The position numbers and the translations under genes are program-made. From assembly GCF_017309185.1 (NCBI RefSeq), contig NZ_JAEKJZ010000004.1, forward strand, positions 310,001-374,000: a stretch of 64,000 nucleotides of DNA, written 5' to 3'. Source of the stretch: Roseibium aggregatum (GTDB taxonomy: Bacteria > Pseudomonadota > Alphaproteobacteria > Rhizobiales > Stappiaceae). The notes under the pieces were generated by a model. It was given only the letters and a program-made list of their open reading frames with translations. It was not told where the DNA came from and did no database searches. Below are positions 28,843 through 39,795 of the stretch, piece by piece (the stretch's first letter is position 1; each line of letters begins with the position of its first letter).

Positions 28843-29105
28843 ATACCAAGGACCATTGATTATAACTTATCCGACCGGTTTTTCAGGCTTTTCGGTCAGG
28901 AGCGTGTCGCAGGGCGATGCGGGGTATCGTCCAAGACACGAGACGCTGTCCGAAAAGCCTGAAAAACCGGCCTCCGGTGGTCGAAAGACGGCCGCCGGAC
29001 GTCGTTGCGTCGCTTGCTCGGCCAACTAGGCCGCGCTGTACGACGCGCCTTGCCGGCAGACGCCTTTCGCCCATCAGATGGGTGATAATCAATGGTCCTT
29101 GGTAT
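28843..29105. repeat. Palindromic intergenic element A (263 bp)
   Basis: Outer arms are a perfect 21-base inverted repeat (28843-28863 and 29085-29105, beginning ATACCAAGGACCATTG). A second perfect 21-base inverted repeat lies inside (28875-28895 and 28950-28970, CCGGTTTTTCAGGC...). A small CCCATC/GATGGG hairpin lies next to the right arm. No coding gene is convincing. The part 28966-29054, read on the minus strand, resembles element B at 37.7 kb. Size and structure fit a MITE-like or rhizobial RIME-like mobile repeat lodged between pal and cpoB. No clear target duplication was found. Confidence 0.75.
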
Positions 29106-29190
29106 AGGACATCATGCAGGAAGGGCTGCCGCGCCGTTCGCGCCGATTGCGAACGGAACATGAAGACGGCGGGCCAAACCGGAGGAGTGA

Positions 29191-30150
29191 ATGCGACAGT
29201 TCAAGAGGCTTACTGGCCTTTTCATGGCGTTGGTTGTCATTGCCGCCGCCACGCCGTCCGAAGCGCAGCTTTTCGGTCGGCGCAACGACGAATCGGCGGT
29301 CCGGATCAACCAGCTGGAACAGCAGGTCCGCACGCTGACCGGGCAGATCGAGCAGATGTCCTATCAGATGCGCGAACTGCAGGATCAATTGCGCCGCTTG
29401 CAGGAAGACAACGAGTATCGATTCCAGCAGCTGGAAGGCGGCACCCCCGGAAAACGCTCCGATGCAACGGGGGCCGTACCGGGAAGCGCGGCGCCGGGGC
29501 TTGCGGCGGACGGGACGCCGCTCTCCGAACCCCTGGTGGCGCCGGGGGGCGGATTCGCCACGGTTCCCGCCGACGGCTCCGGAGACGGCAACTGGTCTGA
29601 CACCGGAGGATACGAAACGGGCGGTGGCCTGCCTTCGGACGGTCCCATCGATTTGTCCAAACTCGCAAACGGCCTGGAAGACATCCCGGCGACCGGTGAC
29701 AATCTTGCGCCCGACGCTAGTCTCTCCACCGAGGAGGATTCCATTGCTGCCATCATCGGCAGCGGCGATCCCCGCACCGATTACGATGCCGCCTATTCGC
29801 ACGCGGTCAACGGCGACTATTCAGCGGCCGAAAACGGTTTCCGCGCCTTCCTGGAAAGCTATCCGGACGACCAGCTCAGCGCGAATGCCCAATACTGGCT
29901 GGGCGAAAGCCTTCTGGCGCAGCAGAACTACCGGGAAGCGGCAGATGCCTTCCTGAAGACCTACACCGACCATCCCGGGAGTACCAAGAGCCCCGACAGC
30001 CTGTTGAAACTGGGCGTCTCCCTGCGCGGTCTGGGAGAAGCCGATGCCGCCTGCGCGACTTTTTCCGAATTGCTCAACAAATATCCGAACGCCGCTCCGG
30101 CGGTGCTGAGCCAGGCGCGGGACGAACGCCGCCGTGCGCAATGTTCCTGA
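29191..30150 (+). CDS. cpoB: Tol-Pal system protein CpoB (YbgF)
   Basis: 319 residues. Signal peptide about 1-25 ending at SEAQ; a coiled coil about 33-82 (INQLEQQVRTLTGQIEQM) for trimerisation; a Gly/Ser/Pro-rich linker; then TPR repeats from about residue 195 (DYDAAYSHAVNGDY, NAQYWLGESLLAQQ). CpoB couples Tol-Pal to peptidoglycan synthesis by PBP1B. Its 3' end overlaps tilS by 17 bases. Confidence 0.93.
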   Translation: MRQFKRLTGLFMALVVIAAATPSEAQLFGRRNDESAVRINQLEQQVRTLTGQIEQMSYQMRELQDQLRRLQEDNEYRFQQLEGGTPGKRSDATGAVPGSAAPGLAADGTPLSEPLVAPGGGFATVPADGSGDGNWSDTGGYETGGGLPSDGPIDLSKLANGLEDIPATGDNLAPDASLSTEEDSIAAIIGSGDPRTDYDAAYSHAVNGDYSAAENGFRAFLESYPDDQLSANAQYWLGESLLAQQNYREAADAFLKTYTDHPGSTKSPDSLLKLGVSLRGLGEADAACATFSELLNKYPNAAPAVLSQARDERRRAQCS

Positions 30151-31510
30151 GACGCCGGTCGGGCCCGATGGGCTTCAGGCCTCTGAAGCGGACCTGCTTT
30201 TTCAACCGCTGACCCCTTTTTCAAATCTTGCTCTGGCCGTTTCGGGCGGTGCGGATTCCCTTTCCCTTCTCGTCCTCTTCAACGACTGGCGACAGCGGAC
30301 CGGCTGGGGTGGCGCGGTTGAAGTCGTGACGGTCGATCACGGATTGCGACCGGAAAGCGCTGACGAGGCAGCCTTAGTCGCGCAATGCGCCGAGGCACGC
30401 GACCTGCCCCATACGATCCTGTGCTGGCAGGGCGAAAAGCCTTCAAGAAACCTTCAGGAAGACGCGCGCCTGGCCCGGTACCGGCTGATCGCCGAGCATA
30501 TGCGGCACTCGGGCGCGGAAGCGCTGGTGCTCGGGCATCACCTCTACGATCAGGCGGAAACCTTTCTCGACCGGCTGACGCGCGGCAGCGGCCTTGCGGG
30601 CTTGAGCGCAATGGCGCCGGACGAACCGGACGGGCCCGAGGGGCTGCGGTTGCTGCGTCCCCTTCTGAGTGTGCCCAGGGAGCGTCTTGAAGCCAGCCTG
30701 GCGGTGCGGGGGCTTGACTGGTGCCGGGACCCCTCCAACGACGATCCGAAATACAAGCGGGGCCGACTGCGGCGGATCCTGCCGCTGCTTGCCGCGGAGG
30801 GGCTGTCGAGCGAACGCATCGCCCAGACCGCGCGTCAGCTCCGGCGGGCCCGCGAGGCGCTGGATACAGTTGTTGGGCAGACGGCGGCTGCCGAAATCGA
30901 GGACCATCCCGCAGGAGCTCTCAGACTGACGCGTGACGCCTATTGCGGGCTTGCGGAGGAACTGCGCCTGAGGTTGCTTACCCACATGGTCTTGCGGACC
31001 GCCGGTGTCCGCCCGAGGCTGCGGCTGCAGAAGCTGGAAACGCTCGACCGCCAGCTGATGTCCGGCAAATCCGGACGGCACACGCTTGCCGGTGTTCTTT
31101 TCGAAACCGGAGAATCCTGGCTCTGGGCCGCCAGGGAGCCGGGGCGCAGTCCGCCCGAAACCCTTCGAAATCCGAGAGGACGGGGTATCTGGGACCGCCG
31201 TTACCGCTACCGTTTTCCCGAGAACGAGACCGGAGGAATGCCGGACCGGGACCTGTTTCTGGGGCCGCTTTGTTCGGCGCCGGTGGCGCCACCGGACATT
31301 CTTTGGCCATCCGGTTGGCCTAAAAGCGCATTCGGCTGCTCTCCAGTTGTCTGGGACGCGGACGGGATGGCGATATCCGGTCCCCTGCTAGCCGGGAGGG
31401 CCGGCGCTGACAGCGGCGTCGGGATGCCTTTCGACCTGGAACGGTTGCCAATTCAAGGTAGATTGACGGTTAACTATGTGGAGGAAGGGGCTGCGGACGG
31501 GGAAAACTAG
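30134..31510 (+). CDS. tilS: tRNA(Ile)-lysidine synthase TilS
   Basis: 458 residues, GTG start inside the end of cpoB. The PP-loop ATP motif AVSGGADSLSL covers Ser37-Ser42; LGHHLYDQAETFLDRLTRGSGLAGL near 135-160 is the substrate-side motif. TilS attaches lysine to C34 of tRNA-Ile(CAU) so that it reads AUA. The C-terminal part is divergent, as is usual. An alternative internal start was not compelling. Confidence 0.93.
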   Translation: MRNVPETPVGPDGLQASEADLLFQPLTPFSNLALAVSGGADSLSLLVLFNDWRQRTGWGGAVEVVTVDHGLRPESADEAALVAQCAEARDLPHTILCWQGEKPSRNLQEDARLARYRLIAEHMRHSGAEALVLGHHLYDQAETFLDRLTRGSGLAGLSAMAPDEPDGPEGLRLLRPLLSVPRERLEASLAVRGLDWCRDPSNDDPKYKRGRLRRILPLLAAEGLSSERIAQTARQLRRAREALDTVVGQTAAAEIEDHPAGALRLTRDAYCGLAEELRLRLLTHMVLRTAGVRPRLRLQKLETLDRQLMSGKSGRHTLAGVLFETGESWLWAAREPGRSPPETLRNPRGRGIWDRRYRYRFPENETGGMPDRDLFLGPLCSAPVAPPDILWPSGWPKSAFGCSPVVWDADGMAISGPLLAGRAGADSGVGMPFDLERLPIQGRLTVNYVEEGAADGEN

Positions 31511-31680
31511 AGTTTTCCTTGTGTCAAACATCTGATAGTGGTCCAAACTTAACAAATTGGTCAGTGCATATGCGCAACTATGGCGCACCGCCTTGGCAGC
31601 GGGCTTAGGGCGACCTATCTTCGCTCTAAAGAAAACGTAACCGCGCACAGTTTGTCGCGTCGGGCGGTTAAGGAAACGAA

Positions 31681-33597
<1,917 letters not shown>

Positions 33598-33624
33598 TCG
33601 CGGCAGCATGCACGGAACAATTCG

Positions 33625-33650
33625 AATGCCCGGCTCCTGCCGGGCATTTT
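33625..33650 (+). terminator. Rho-independent terminator after ftsH
   Basis: AATGCCCGG and CCGGGCATT with a 6-base loop, ending in TTTT. Confidence 0.8.
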
Positions 33651-33783
33651 CGATTTGGGCGGCCTTTGGCGCGAAGCTGAAGGATCGTTAGTGAATAGTA
33701 ACATTTGCTCACATATTTTTATTCGCGGCAGACCCCTGACTTGCGCAATATGCGCGCAGCGAACACTCAGACAGGCATGACAT

Positions 33784-35127
33784 ATGCGTAAGTTTTTCGG
33801 CACCGACGGCATTCGCGGCGAGGCCAATTCCTATCCGATGACCGCCGAACTGGCCCTGAAGGTCGGGATGGCCGCCGGATTGGTGTTCAAGAATGGCGGT
33901 CACCGTCACCGCGTGGTCATCGGCAAGGACACGCGTCTGTCCGGTTACATGCTGGAGACGGCGCTGGTGGCGGGTTTTACGTCCGTGGGAATGGATGTGT
34001 TTCTGCTCGGTCCGCTGCCGACCCCGGCGGTCGCCATGCTGACCCGGTCGCTCAGAACCGATCTCGGGGTGATGATCTCCGCTTCTCACAACCCGTTTCA
34101 GGACAATGGCATCAAGTTCTTCGGTCCGGACGGCTTCAAACTGAGCGACGAGATCGAGGAGACCATCGAGAAACTGGTTCTTGGCGACATGACGTCCGGT
34201 CTGGCCGACGCACGCGAACTTGGCCGGGCTAAACGGATCGACGGCGCTCAGCAGCGCTATATCGAGTTCGCCAAGCGCACCCTGCCCAGGGAAATGAGTC
34301 TGGAAGGCCTGCGCGTGGTCATCGACTGCGCCAACGGCGCGGCCTACAAGGTGGCACCGGAGGCCCTTTGGGAACTCGGCGCGGAAGTGATTTCCATGGG
34401 CGTTTCTCCGGACGGCTTCAACATCAACAAGGAATGCGGTTCGACTTCGACGGACGCCCTGTCCCGGAAGGTGCATGAGGTGCGCGCGGATATCGGCATC
34501 GCGCTCGACGGCGATGCCGACCGGGTGATCATCGTGGACGAGAACGGCGAGGAGGTCGACGGCGACCAGCTCATGGCGGTCGTCGCGCAGTCCTGGCAGG
34601 CCTCGGACCGCTTGTCTGGACCGGGAATCGTCGCGACGGTGATGTCCAACCTGGGACTGGAACGCTATCTTGAAGGCCTCGGCCTCGGGCTGGCGCGCAC
34701 GAAAGTCGGCGACCGCTATGTGGTCGAGCATATGCGGGCCCATGGCTACAATGTCGGCGGGGAACAATCCGGACACATCGTTCTCTCGGATTTCGCCACC
34801 ACCGGGGACGGGCTGATCGCGGCGCTACAGGTTCTGGCCTGCGTCAAGGATCAGAACAAGCCGGTTTCCGAAGTCTGCCGCCGGTTCGATCCGGTGCCGC
34901 AGATCCTGAAGAATGTGCGCTACAGCGGCGGCAAACCGCTGGAGCTGGATCAGGTCAAGTCGGCCATCGAAGACGGCGAAGCCCGTCTTGGAAAATCCGG
35001 CCGGCTCGTGATCAGGCCCTCCGGTACGGAGCCCTTGATCCGCGTCATGGCCGAAGGCGACGACGCCGAACTGGTCAATCAGGTCGTTAACGACATTGCC
35101 GGTGTGGTTGCCTCGGCGGCAGCCTGA
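33784..35127 (+). CDS. glmM: Phosphoglucosamine mutase
   Basis: 447 residues. FGTDGIRG at the N-terminus, catalytic phosphoserine loop [12 protein letters not shown] with Ser101, metal loop [10 protein letters not shown] near 240, and the C-terminal [11 protein letters not shown] phosphate site. It converts glucosamine-6-phosphate to glucosamine-1-phosphate for peptidoglycan and LPS. The ftsH-glmM order is typical for alphaproteobacteria. Confidence 0.97.
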   Translation: MRKFFGTDGIRGEANSYPMTAELALKVGMAAGLVFKNGGHRHRVVIGKDTRLSGYMLETALVAGFTSVGMDVFLLGPLPTPAVAMLTRSLRTDLGVMISASHNPFQDNGIKFFGPDGFKLSDEIEETIEKLVLGDMTSGLADARELGRAKRIDGAQQRYIEFAKRTLPREMSLEGLRVVIDCANGAAYKVAPEALWELGAEVISMGVSPDGFNINKECGSTSTDALSRKVHEVRADIGIALDGDADRVIIVDENGEEVDGDQLMAVVAQSWQASDRLSGPGIVATVMSNLGLERYLEGLGLGLARTKVGDRYVVEHMRAHGYNVGGEQSGHIVLSDFATTGDGLIAALQVLACVKDQNKPVSEVCRRFDPVPQILKNVRYSGGKPLELDQVKSAIEDGEARLGKSGRLVIRPSGTEPLIRVMAEGDDAELVNQVVNDIAGVVASAAA

Positions 35128-35578
35128 ACATTCAACACATAGCTGTCACGGACCCGAAAGTGGCGGTCGCGCTTGCCGGTTGATCTCATGCGGTCTTCCG
35201 GACAGCGTGCCGCCAGGCGATGACGCGTGCGTGGAACGCCGGGCGCGGGAACGGTGGCGGCGGTCTCCGGTTTTCGTATGTATCTGGCCGATCTTGCACT
35301 TTTGCGCTTGCGGAATGAAAAACCCGTGACGGACCGGTGCCCGGCCGGAACCTCACCCAGGCGGAGATACCAACCAAGCGGCTGGCCGAAGCCCGGAATA
35401 CCCCGATGGTTGATTTTAATACATTGTAAACAACTTGCCTTGTTAAGACATTTTTAAGGTAAAAAAACAGGGTTAAAGAACAGAGTTAAGTCAACATTAA
35501 TGAATCCTCGTCAGTATGCTTTCGAGTTTAACGTGTCCGTATTGGGGAATCGGGCGCTCAAGAAACGAGGACGAAGAC
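35128..35578. other. Long leader/promoter region of the outer-membrane protein gene
   Basis: 451 bases. The first 270 are GC-rich and could encode up to 76 residues on the plus strand, but without a ribosome site or conserved look. From about 35405 it turns AT-rich (TTTTAATACATTG, TTAAGACATTTTTAAGG), suiting a strong porin promoter and long 5' leader. No RNA family recognised. Confidence 0.5.
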
Positions 35579-36373
35579 ATGGACAATTTATTCAAGCGTT
35601 TGTCTTTGACCGGCTTTGCTGTTGTGCTTTCCACTGCGGCCATCGCCGCGGATCTGCCCGCTCCGGTCATTGAACACATCCCGGAAGTTCCGGCCGTCGG
35701 CGGCTGGTATCTGCGTGGCGACATCGGGTACAAGATCTACAGCACGCCCGACCTGAAGTACGGCACCCTGGACTTTTACGACGAAGAGATGGACGGCACC
35801 TTCATGATCGGGGGCGGCGTCGGCTACAAGTTCAACAATCACTTCCGGACCGATTTCACGATCGACTACGAATTCCCGGCTGAAGTCGAAGCGAAAGCCT
35901 TCTGCGGAACCTGCGGCACGGCTTATTCGATCGAAAAGGCGGACATCGACGTCTGGACCTTCATGCTGAACGGCTATGTGGATATCGGAACCTGGAACCG
36001 GTTCACGCCTTATGTGGGTGCCGGTATCGGGGCGTCCTATGTCACCACCAAGGACATCACCTTCGACAATGGCGGCGGTGTGACGGGCACCTACGGCGGC
36101 GACAGCAAGTGGAACTTTGCCTGGGCGCTCATGGCCGGTGCCTCTTATGACATCACGCAGAACTTCGCACTCGACGGCGGCTACCGGTACCTGAATATCG
36201 GTGATGCGCATTCCGCGAAATTCGCAACAGGCGGTCAGAACACCCGGATCGAATACGAAGATCTGCAGGCGCATGAGTTCCGCATCGGCGCGCGCTACAC
36301 CTTCAATTCAACGGCCGCGCCGGCCGGCCCGGTCTATTACGAGCCGCAGGGCCCGATCAGCAGCAACTTCTGA
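35579..36373 (+). CDS. Outer-membrane beta-barrel protein (Omp25/Omp31-like)
   Basis: 264 residues from the ATG at 35579 (GAGGACGA upstream); a longer frame from 35516 adds 21 residues before the signal peptide and was rejected. Signal peptide ends at AIAAD. Eight-stranded barrel character: alternating residues and many aromatic girdle residues (GWYLRGDIGYK, GGGVGYKFNNHFRTD, YVGAGIGASYV, RIGARYTFNS). Two Cys (FCGTCG) lie in an extracellular loop near residue 109. Members are abundant Hyphomicrobiales surface proteins; no transport role can be assigned. Confidence 0.88.
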   Translation: MDNLFKRLSLTGFAVVLSTAAIAADLPAPVIEHIPEVPAVGGWYLRGDIGYKIYSTPDLKYGTLDFYDEEMDGTFMIGGGVGYKFNNHFRTDFTIDYEFPAEVEAKAFCGTCGTAYSIEKADIDVWTFMLNGYVDIGTWNRFTPYVGAGIGASYVTTKDITFDNGGGVTGTYGGDSKWNFAWALMAGASYDITQNFALDGGYRYLNIGDAHSAKFATGGQNTRIEYEDLQAHEFRIGARYTFNSTAAPAGPVYYEPQGPISSNF

Positions 36374-36398
36374 TCCAGCTGGGATCCTGGAAATCTCG

Positions 36399-36426
36399 AA
36401 GGCCGGTCGTTCGACCGGCCTTTTTC
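36399..36426 (+). terminator. Rho-independent terminator after the outer-membrane protein gene
   Basis: AAGGCCGGTC and GACCGGCCTT with a GTTC loop, followed by TTTCG. Confidence 0.9.
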
Positions 36427-36471
36427 GTGTGCGCGGCGAATTGATTTGACCGACGCCTCCCAAACTTCTAT

Positions 36472-36530
36472 CCCCATAGGTGGGCCACCCCTCCCCAACG
36501 AGGGGCAACTATCTGTGAGGGTAGATACAT
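36472..36530 (+). ncRNA. serC leader RNA motif
   Basis: Immediately upstream of serC two hairpins can be drawn: CCCCTC/GAGGGG around 36488-36505 and CTATC/GGTAG around 36509-36524. The ribosome site GAGGG lies in the loop of the second one, 8 bases before the ATG. This layout and position agree with the serC motif described by Corbino and colleagues as an alphaproteobacterial cis-regulatory candidate; its ligand is unknown. Boundaries are approximate. Confidence 0.72.
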
Positions 36531-37707
36531 GACAGATCTCACCGCAAAGCCGGACTTGCGTCCGGCCAATCCCAATTTCTCTTCAGGTCCCTGTTCCAAA
36601 CGTCCCGGGTGGTCGTTCGACCAGCTCTCCGGCGCGCCGCTCGGCCGGTCGCACCGGGCAAAACCGGGGAAGGCCAAGCTGGCCGAAGCCATCGACCTGA
36701 CACGCAAGGTTCTCAAGGTTCCGGACGATTACCGCATCGGCATCGTTCCGGCGTCGGATACCGGCGCGGTCGAAATGGCGCTCTGGTCGCTGCTCGGCGC
36801 GCGCGGCGTCGACATGCTCGCCTGGGAAAGCTTCGGTTCAGGCTGGGTGACCGACGTTCTGAAGCAGCTCAAGCTGGCGGATGCCCGCGTCCTCGAGGCC
36901 CCCTACGGCGCATTGCCGGACCTGAAGGCCGTCGATTTTTCCAATGACGTCGTCTTCACCTGGAACGGCACCACCTCCGGCGTTCGCGTTCCGGACGGGG
37001 ACTGGATACCGGCCGACCGCGAAGGCCTGACGATCTGCGACGCGACTTCTGCCGCCTTCGCGCAGGATCTGCCTTTCGAGAAACTCGACGTTGTCACCTT
37101 CTCCTGGCAGAAGGTGCTGGGTGGGGAGGCCGCCCATGGGGTTCTTATCCTGAGCCCGCGCGCGGTGGAGCGCCTGGAAAGCTACACGCCGGCCTGGCCC
37201 CTGCCGAAGATCTTCCGTCTGACGAAGGGCGGCAAACTGATCGAGGGCGTCTTCAAGGGCGAGACCATCAACACGCCGTCCATGCTTTGCGTCGAGGATT
37301 ATCTCGATGCGCTGAAATGGGCAGACGGTCTCGGCGGTCTGGACGCCCTGCGTGCACGGGCCGACGCCAATCTTCAGGTCCTTGCCGATTGGGTCGGGCA
37401 AACCGCGTGGGCGGATTTTCTGGCCGTCGATCCGGCAACCCGGTCGAACACGTCCGTCTGCCTGAAGGTCGTCGATACGGACATCCTTGCCCTTGACGGT
37501 GACCGGCAAGCGGCTTTCGCGAAGGCTATCGTGTCGGCTCTGGACGCGGAAGGGGTCGCCTATGACATCGGCGCCTACCGCGACGCGCCGTCCGGCTTGA
37601 GGATCTGGGTCGGGGCGACGATTGAGACCGGCGACCTGAAAGCCCTGACCCATTGGCTCGAATGGGCTTTCCGATCCGAAAAAGCGAAACTGCTTCAGGC
37701 CGCCTGA
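36529..37707 (+). CDS. serC: Phosphoserine aminotransferase
   Basis: 392 residues of the alphaproteobacterial SerC type. N-terminal [16 protein letters not shown], and [14 protein letters not shown] with the PLP lysine at about residue 195. It transaminates 3-phosphohydroxypyruvate, made by serA just downstream, to phosphoserine. The start has GAGGG inside a leader hairpin, so translation is probably regulated. Element B separates it from serA. Confidence 0.95.
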   Translation: MTDLTAKPDLRPANPNFSSGPCSKRPGWSFDQLSGAPLGRSHRAKPGKAKLAEAIDLTRKVLKVPDDYRIGIVPASDTGAVEMALWSLLGARGVDMLAWESFGSGWVTDVLKQLKLADARVLEAPYGALPDLKAVDFSNDVVFTWNGTTSGVRVPDGDWIPADREGLTICDATSAAFAQDLPFEKLDVVTFSWQKVLGGEAAHGVLILSPRAVERLESYTPAWPLPKIFRLTKGGKLIEGVFKGETINTPSMLCVEDYLDALKWADGLGGLDALRARADANLQVLADWVGQTAWADFLAVDPATRSNTSVCLKVVDTDILALDGDRQAAFAKAIVSALDAEGVAYDIGAYRDAPSGLRIWVGATIETGDLKALTHWLEWAFRSEKAKLLQAA

Positions 37708-37721
37708 GCATTTTCTTCAAA

Positions 37722-37980
37722 GCCTCGGGCGATAAGTCTGAAGCCTTTGATGTTGAAAAGCAGCTCCCTCGGCAAGGCGCGCCGCGACGCGCGATGCGGT
37801 GTAACGGGCAGGCGGCGCAACGCTGCCGATGGGCTGCTTTCCATCACCCGAAGGGCCGGTCTCCCTTGCCCGCTGACGTCGTCGGGTCGTGCTTGTGGTG
37901 GGAAACACCACGGCGCGCAATCCGCCTCGTCAGCAGACAAAGCTGATCCGGTCAAAGACTAAAGACTTATCGCTCGAGGC
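37722..37980. repeat. Palindromic intergenic element B (259 bp)
   Basis: Arms 37722-37739 (GCCTCGGGCGATAAGTCT) and 37963-37980 are inverted repeats with one mismatch; pairing continues more weakly inward (CTTTGA with TCAAAG). The core 37771-37860 resembles the minus strand of element A: GGCAAGGCGCG, then GCG.CGCAACG at identical spacing, then CTTTC.A.CACC.GA.GGCCGGT. A further GTGGTG/CACCAC hairpin lies at 37895-37911. No gene is convincing. Probably the same family of structured, perhaps mobile, intergenic repeat; it lies between serC and serA. Confidence 0.7.
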
Positions 37981-38047
37981 TCTGGACGACACGACACCTC
38001 CGGGCGGACATCGCCCGGTCTGAACGCGTATTCAAAGGAGAATGACA

Positions 38048-39634
38048 ATGGCTCCCAAGGTCCTGATTTCGGACAAGCTTTCGCCCGCCGCCGTGCAGAT
38101 TTTCAAAGACCGCGGCGTGGACGCGGATTTTCTGCCGGATGTCGGCAAGGACAAGCAAAAACTTCTGGACATCATCGGAAACTACGACGGACTGGCGATC
38201 CGCTCGGCCACCAAGGTAACCGAAAAGGTCATCGCCGCGGCCGACAATCTGAAAGTGATCGGCCGGGCGGGCATCGGCGTCGACAACGTCGATATTCCAA
38301 AGGCGACCGCGCGCGGCATCATCGTGATGAACACGCCTTTCGGAAACGCCATCACCACCGCCGAACACGCACTGTCGCTGATGATGTCTCTGGCCCGGCA
38401 GATCCCGGCGGCGGATGCCTCGACGCAGGCCGGTAAATGGGAAAAGTCCCGTTTCATGGGGCGCGAGCTTACCGGCAAGACCCTCGGCCTCATCGGTTGC
38501 GGCAATATCGGTTCCATCGTCGCCGACCGGGCGATCGGTCTCAAGATGAAGGTCGTGGCTTTCGATCCTTTCCTGACCCCGGAGCGGGCGGTAGCGCTGG
38601 GGATCGAAAAGGTCGATCTCGACGCGCTCCTGAGCCGGTCCGACTTTGTCACGCTGCACACGCCGCTGACCGACAAGACCCGGAACATCATCAGCGCGGA
38701 TGCTCTTGCCAGGATGAAAACCGGAGCGTTCCTGATCAATTGCGCGCGTGGCGGACTGGCGGATGAGGCGGCGGTCCGCGCCGCGCTCGATGAGGGCAAA
38801 CTCGGTGGCGCCGCGTTCGACGTGTTTGTCGAGGAGCCGGCGAGAGACAACGTGCTCTTCGGGGCGCCGAATTTCGTTTCAACGCCGCATCTGGGCGCTT
38901 CGACCACGGAAGCCCAGGAGAATGTCGCTCTCCAGGTCGCGGAGCAGATGTGCGACTATCTTCTGGAAGGCGCCGTGCACAACGCGCTCAACATGCCGTC
39001 GATCTCGGCGGAGGAAGCACCCAAGCTCGCCCCCTTCGTCCAGCTCGCGGAACAACTCGGATCCTTCGCGGGGCAGTTGACGGAAACGGGTATCGAAGGG
39101 GTCCGGCTGGAATATGCCGGCGCGGTCGGCGAGATGAACGTCCAGGCGCTGACGGCGGCTGCGTTGACGGGCCTGCTGACGCCGCTTCTGCAGACGGTCA
39201 ACATGGTCTCCGCACCGATCCTGGCGAAAGACAGGGGGATCAAGGTGGAGGAAGTCCGCCGGGAAAAGGAAGGCGCTTACGAAACCTATATCCGGCTTAC
39301 CGTCGTCACCGAGCGCCAGGACCGATCGGTTGCCGGCACGGTCTTCGCCGACGGCAAACCCCGGATCATTCAGGTCAAGGGCATCAACATGGAAGCCGAG
39401 CTCGGGCCTCACATGCTCTATATCACCAATGAGGACAAGCCGGGTTTCATCGGACATCTCGGCATGGAACTCGGCAACAGCGACGTGAACATCGCGACCT
39501 TCAACCTCGGCCGTCTGACACCGGGTGGCGACGCGATCTGCCTGGTCGAGGTGGACGGCGAGGTGCCTGGCGCGGTCATGGCGCGGCTGGAAGCCGTTTC
39601 CCATGTGAAACAGGTGAAGGCGCTGCGGTTCTAG
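38048..39634 (+). CDS. serA: D-3-phosphoglycerate dehydrogenase
   Basis: 528 residues from the ATG at 38048; the ATG at 38042 is only 1 base from AGGAG, whereas 38048 has 7-base spacing. NAD-binding GLIGCGNIGSIVADRA near residue 148, catalytic RAGIGVDNVD near 76 and HLGASTTEAQENVA near 283, then an intervening ASB domain and C-terminal ACT domain (TNEDKPGFIGHLG near 457). It makes 3-phosphohydroxypyruvate from 3-phosphoglycerate; the ACT domain suggests serine feedback. Confidence 0.96.
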   Translation: MAPKVLISDKLSPAAVQIFKDRGVDADFLPDVGKDKQKLLDIIGNYDGLAIRSATKVTEKVIAAADNLKVIGRAGIGVDNVDIPKATARGIIVMNTPFGNAITTAEHALSLMMSLARQIPAADASTQAGKWEKSRFMGRELTGKTLGLIGCGNIGSIVADRAIGLKMKVVAFDPFLTPERAVALGIEKVDLDALLSRSDFVTLHTPLTDKTRNIISADALARMKTGAFLINCARGGLADEAAVRAALDEGKLGGAAFDVFVEEPARDNVLFGAPNFVSTPHLGASTTEAQENVALQVAEQMCDYLLEGAVHNALNMPSISAEEAPKLAPFVQLAEQLGSFAGQLTETGIEGVRLEYAGAVGEMNVQALTAAALTGLLTPLLQTVNMVSAPILAKDRGIKVEEVRREKEGAYETYIRLTVVTERQDRSVAGTVFADGKPRIIQVKGINMEAELGPHMLYITNEDKPGFIGHLGMELGNSDVNIATFNLGRLTPGGDAICLVEVDGEVPGAVMARLEAVSHVKQVKALRF

Positions 39635-39672
39635 AGCCGGTCGCATTTGAACCGCAACCGTGCCCGCGAGCG

Positions 39673-39705
39673 CAGGCCTCCTCTCTCACGGGTGAGGGGG
39701 CCTGG
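39673..39705. terminator. Imperfect palindrome between serA and the DMT transporter gene
   Basis: CAGGCC..CCTC..TCAC pairs with GTGAG..GGGGCCTG around a 2-base centre, and GCGC flanks both sides. It lies between convergent genes and may serve as a two-way terminator; no long T-run. Confidence 0.4.
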
Positions 39706-39795
39706 CAGCGCCAGAAGCAGTTGCCTTTTCTGCAAGAGCCAGGGCACCAGGCCATGCCCGTGGTTGCCTCCGCGCTGGTCCCTCTTGCCGAAGGG

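Noticed and set aside
28843..29105. Insertion sequence
   Set aside because: Inverted repeats are present but there is no transposase and no clear target duplication; described as a repeat element instead.
35096..35457. Possible small ORFs upstream of the outer-membrane protein gene
   Set aside because: No ribosome sites, poor coding character, and the region fits a promoter/leader.
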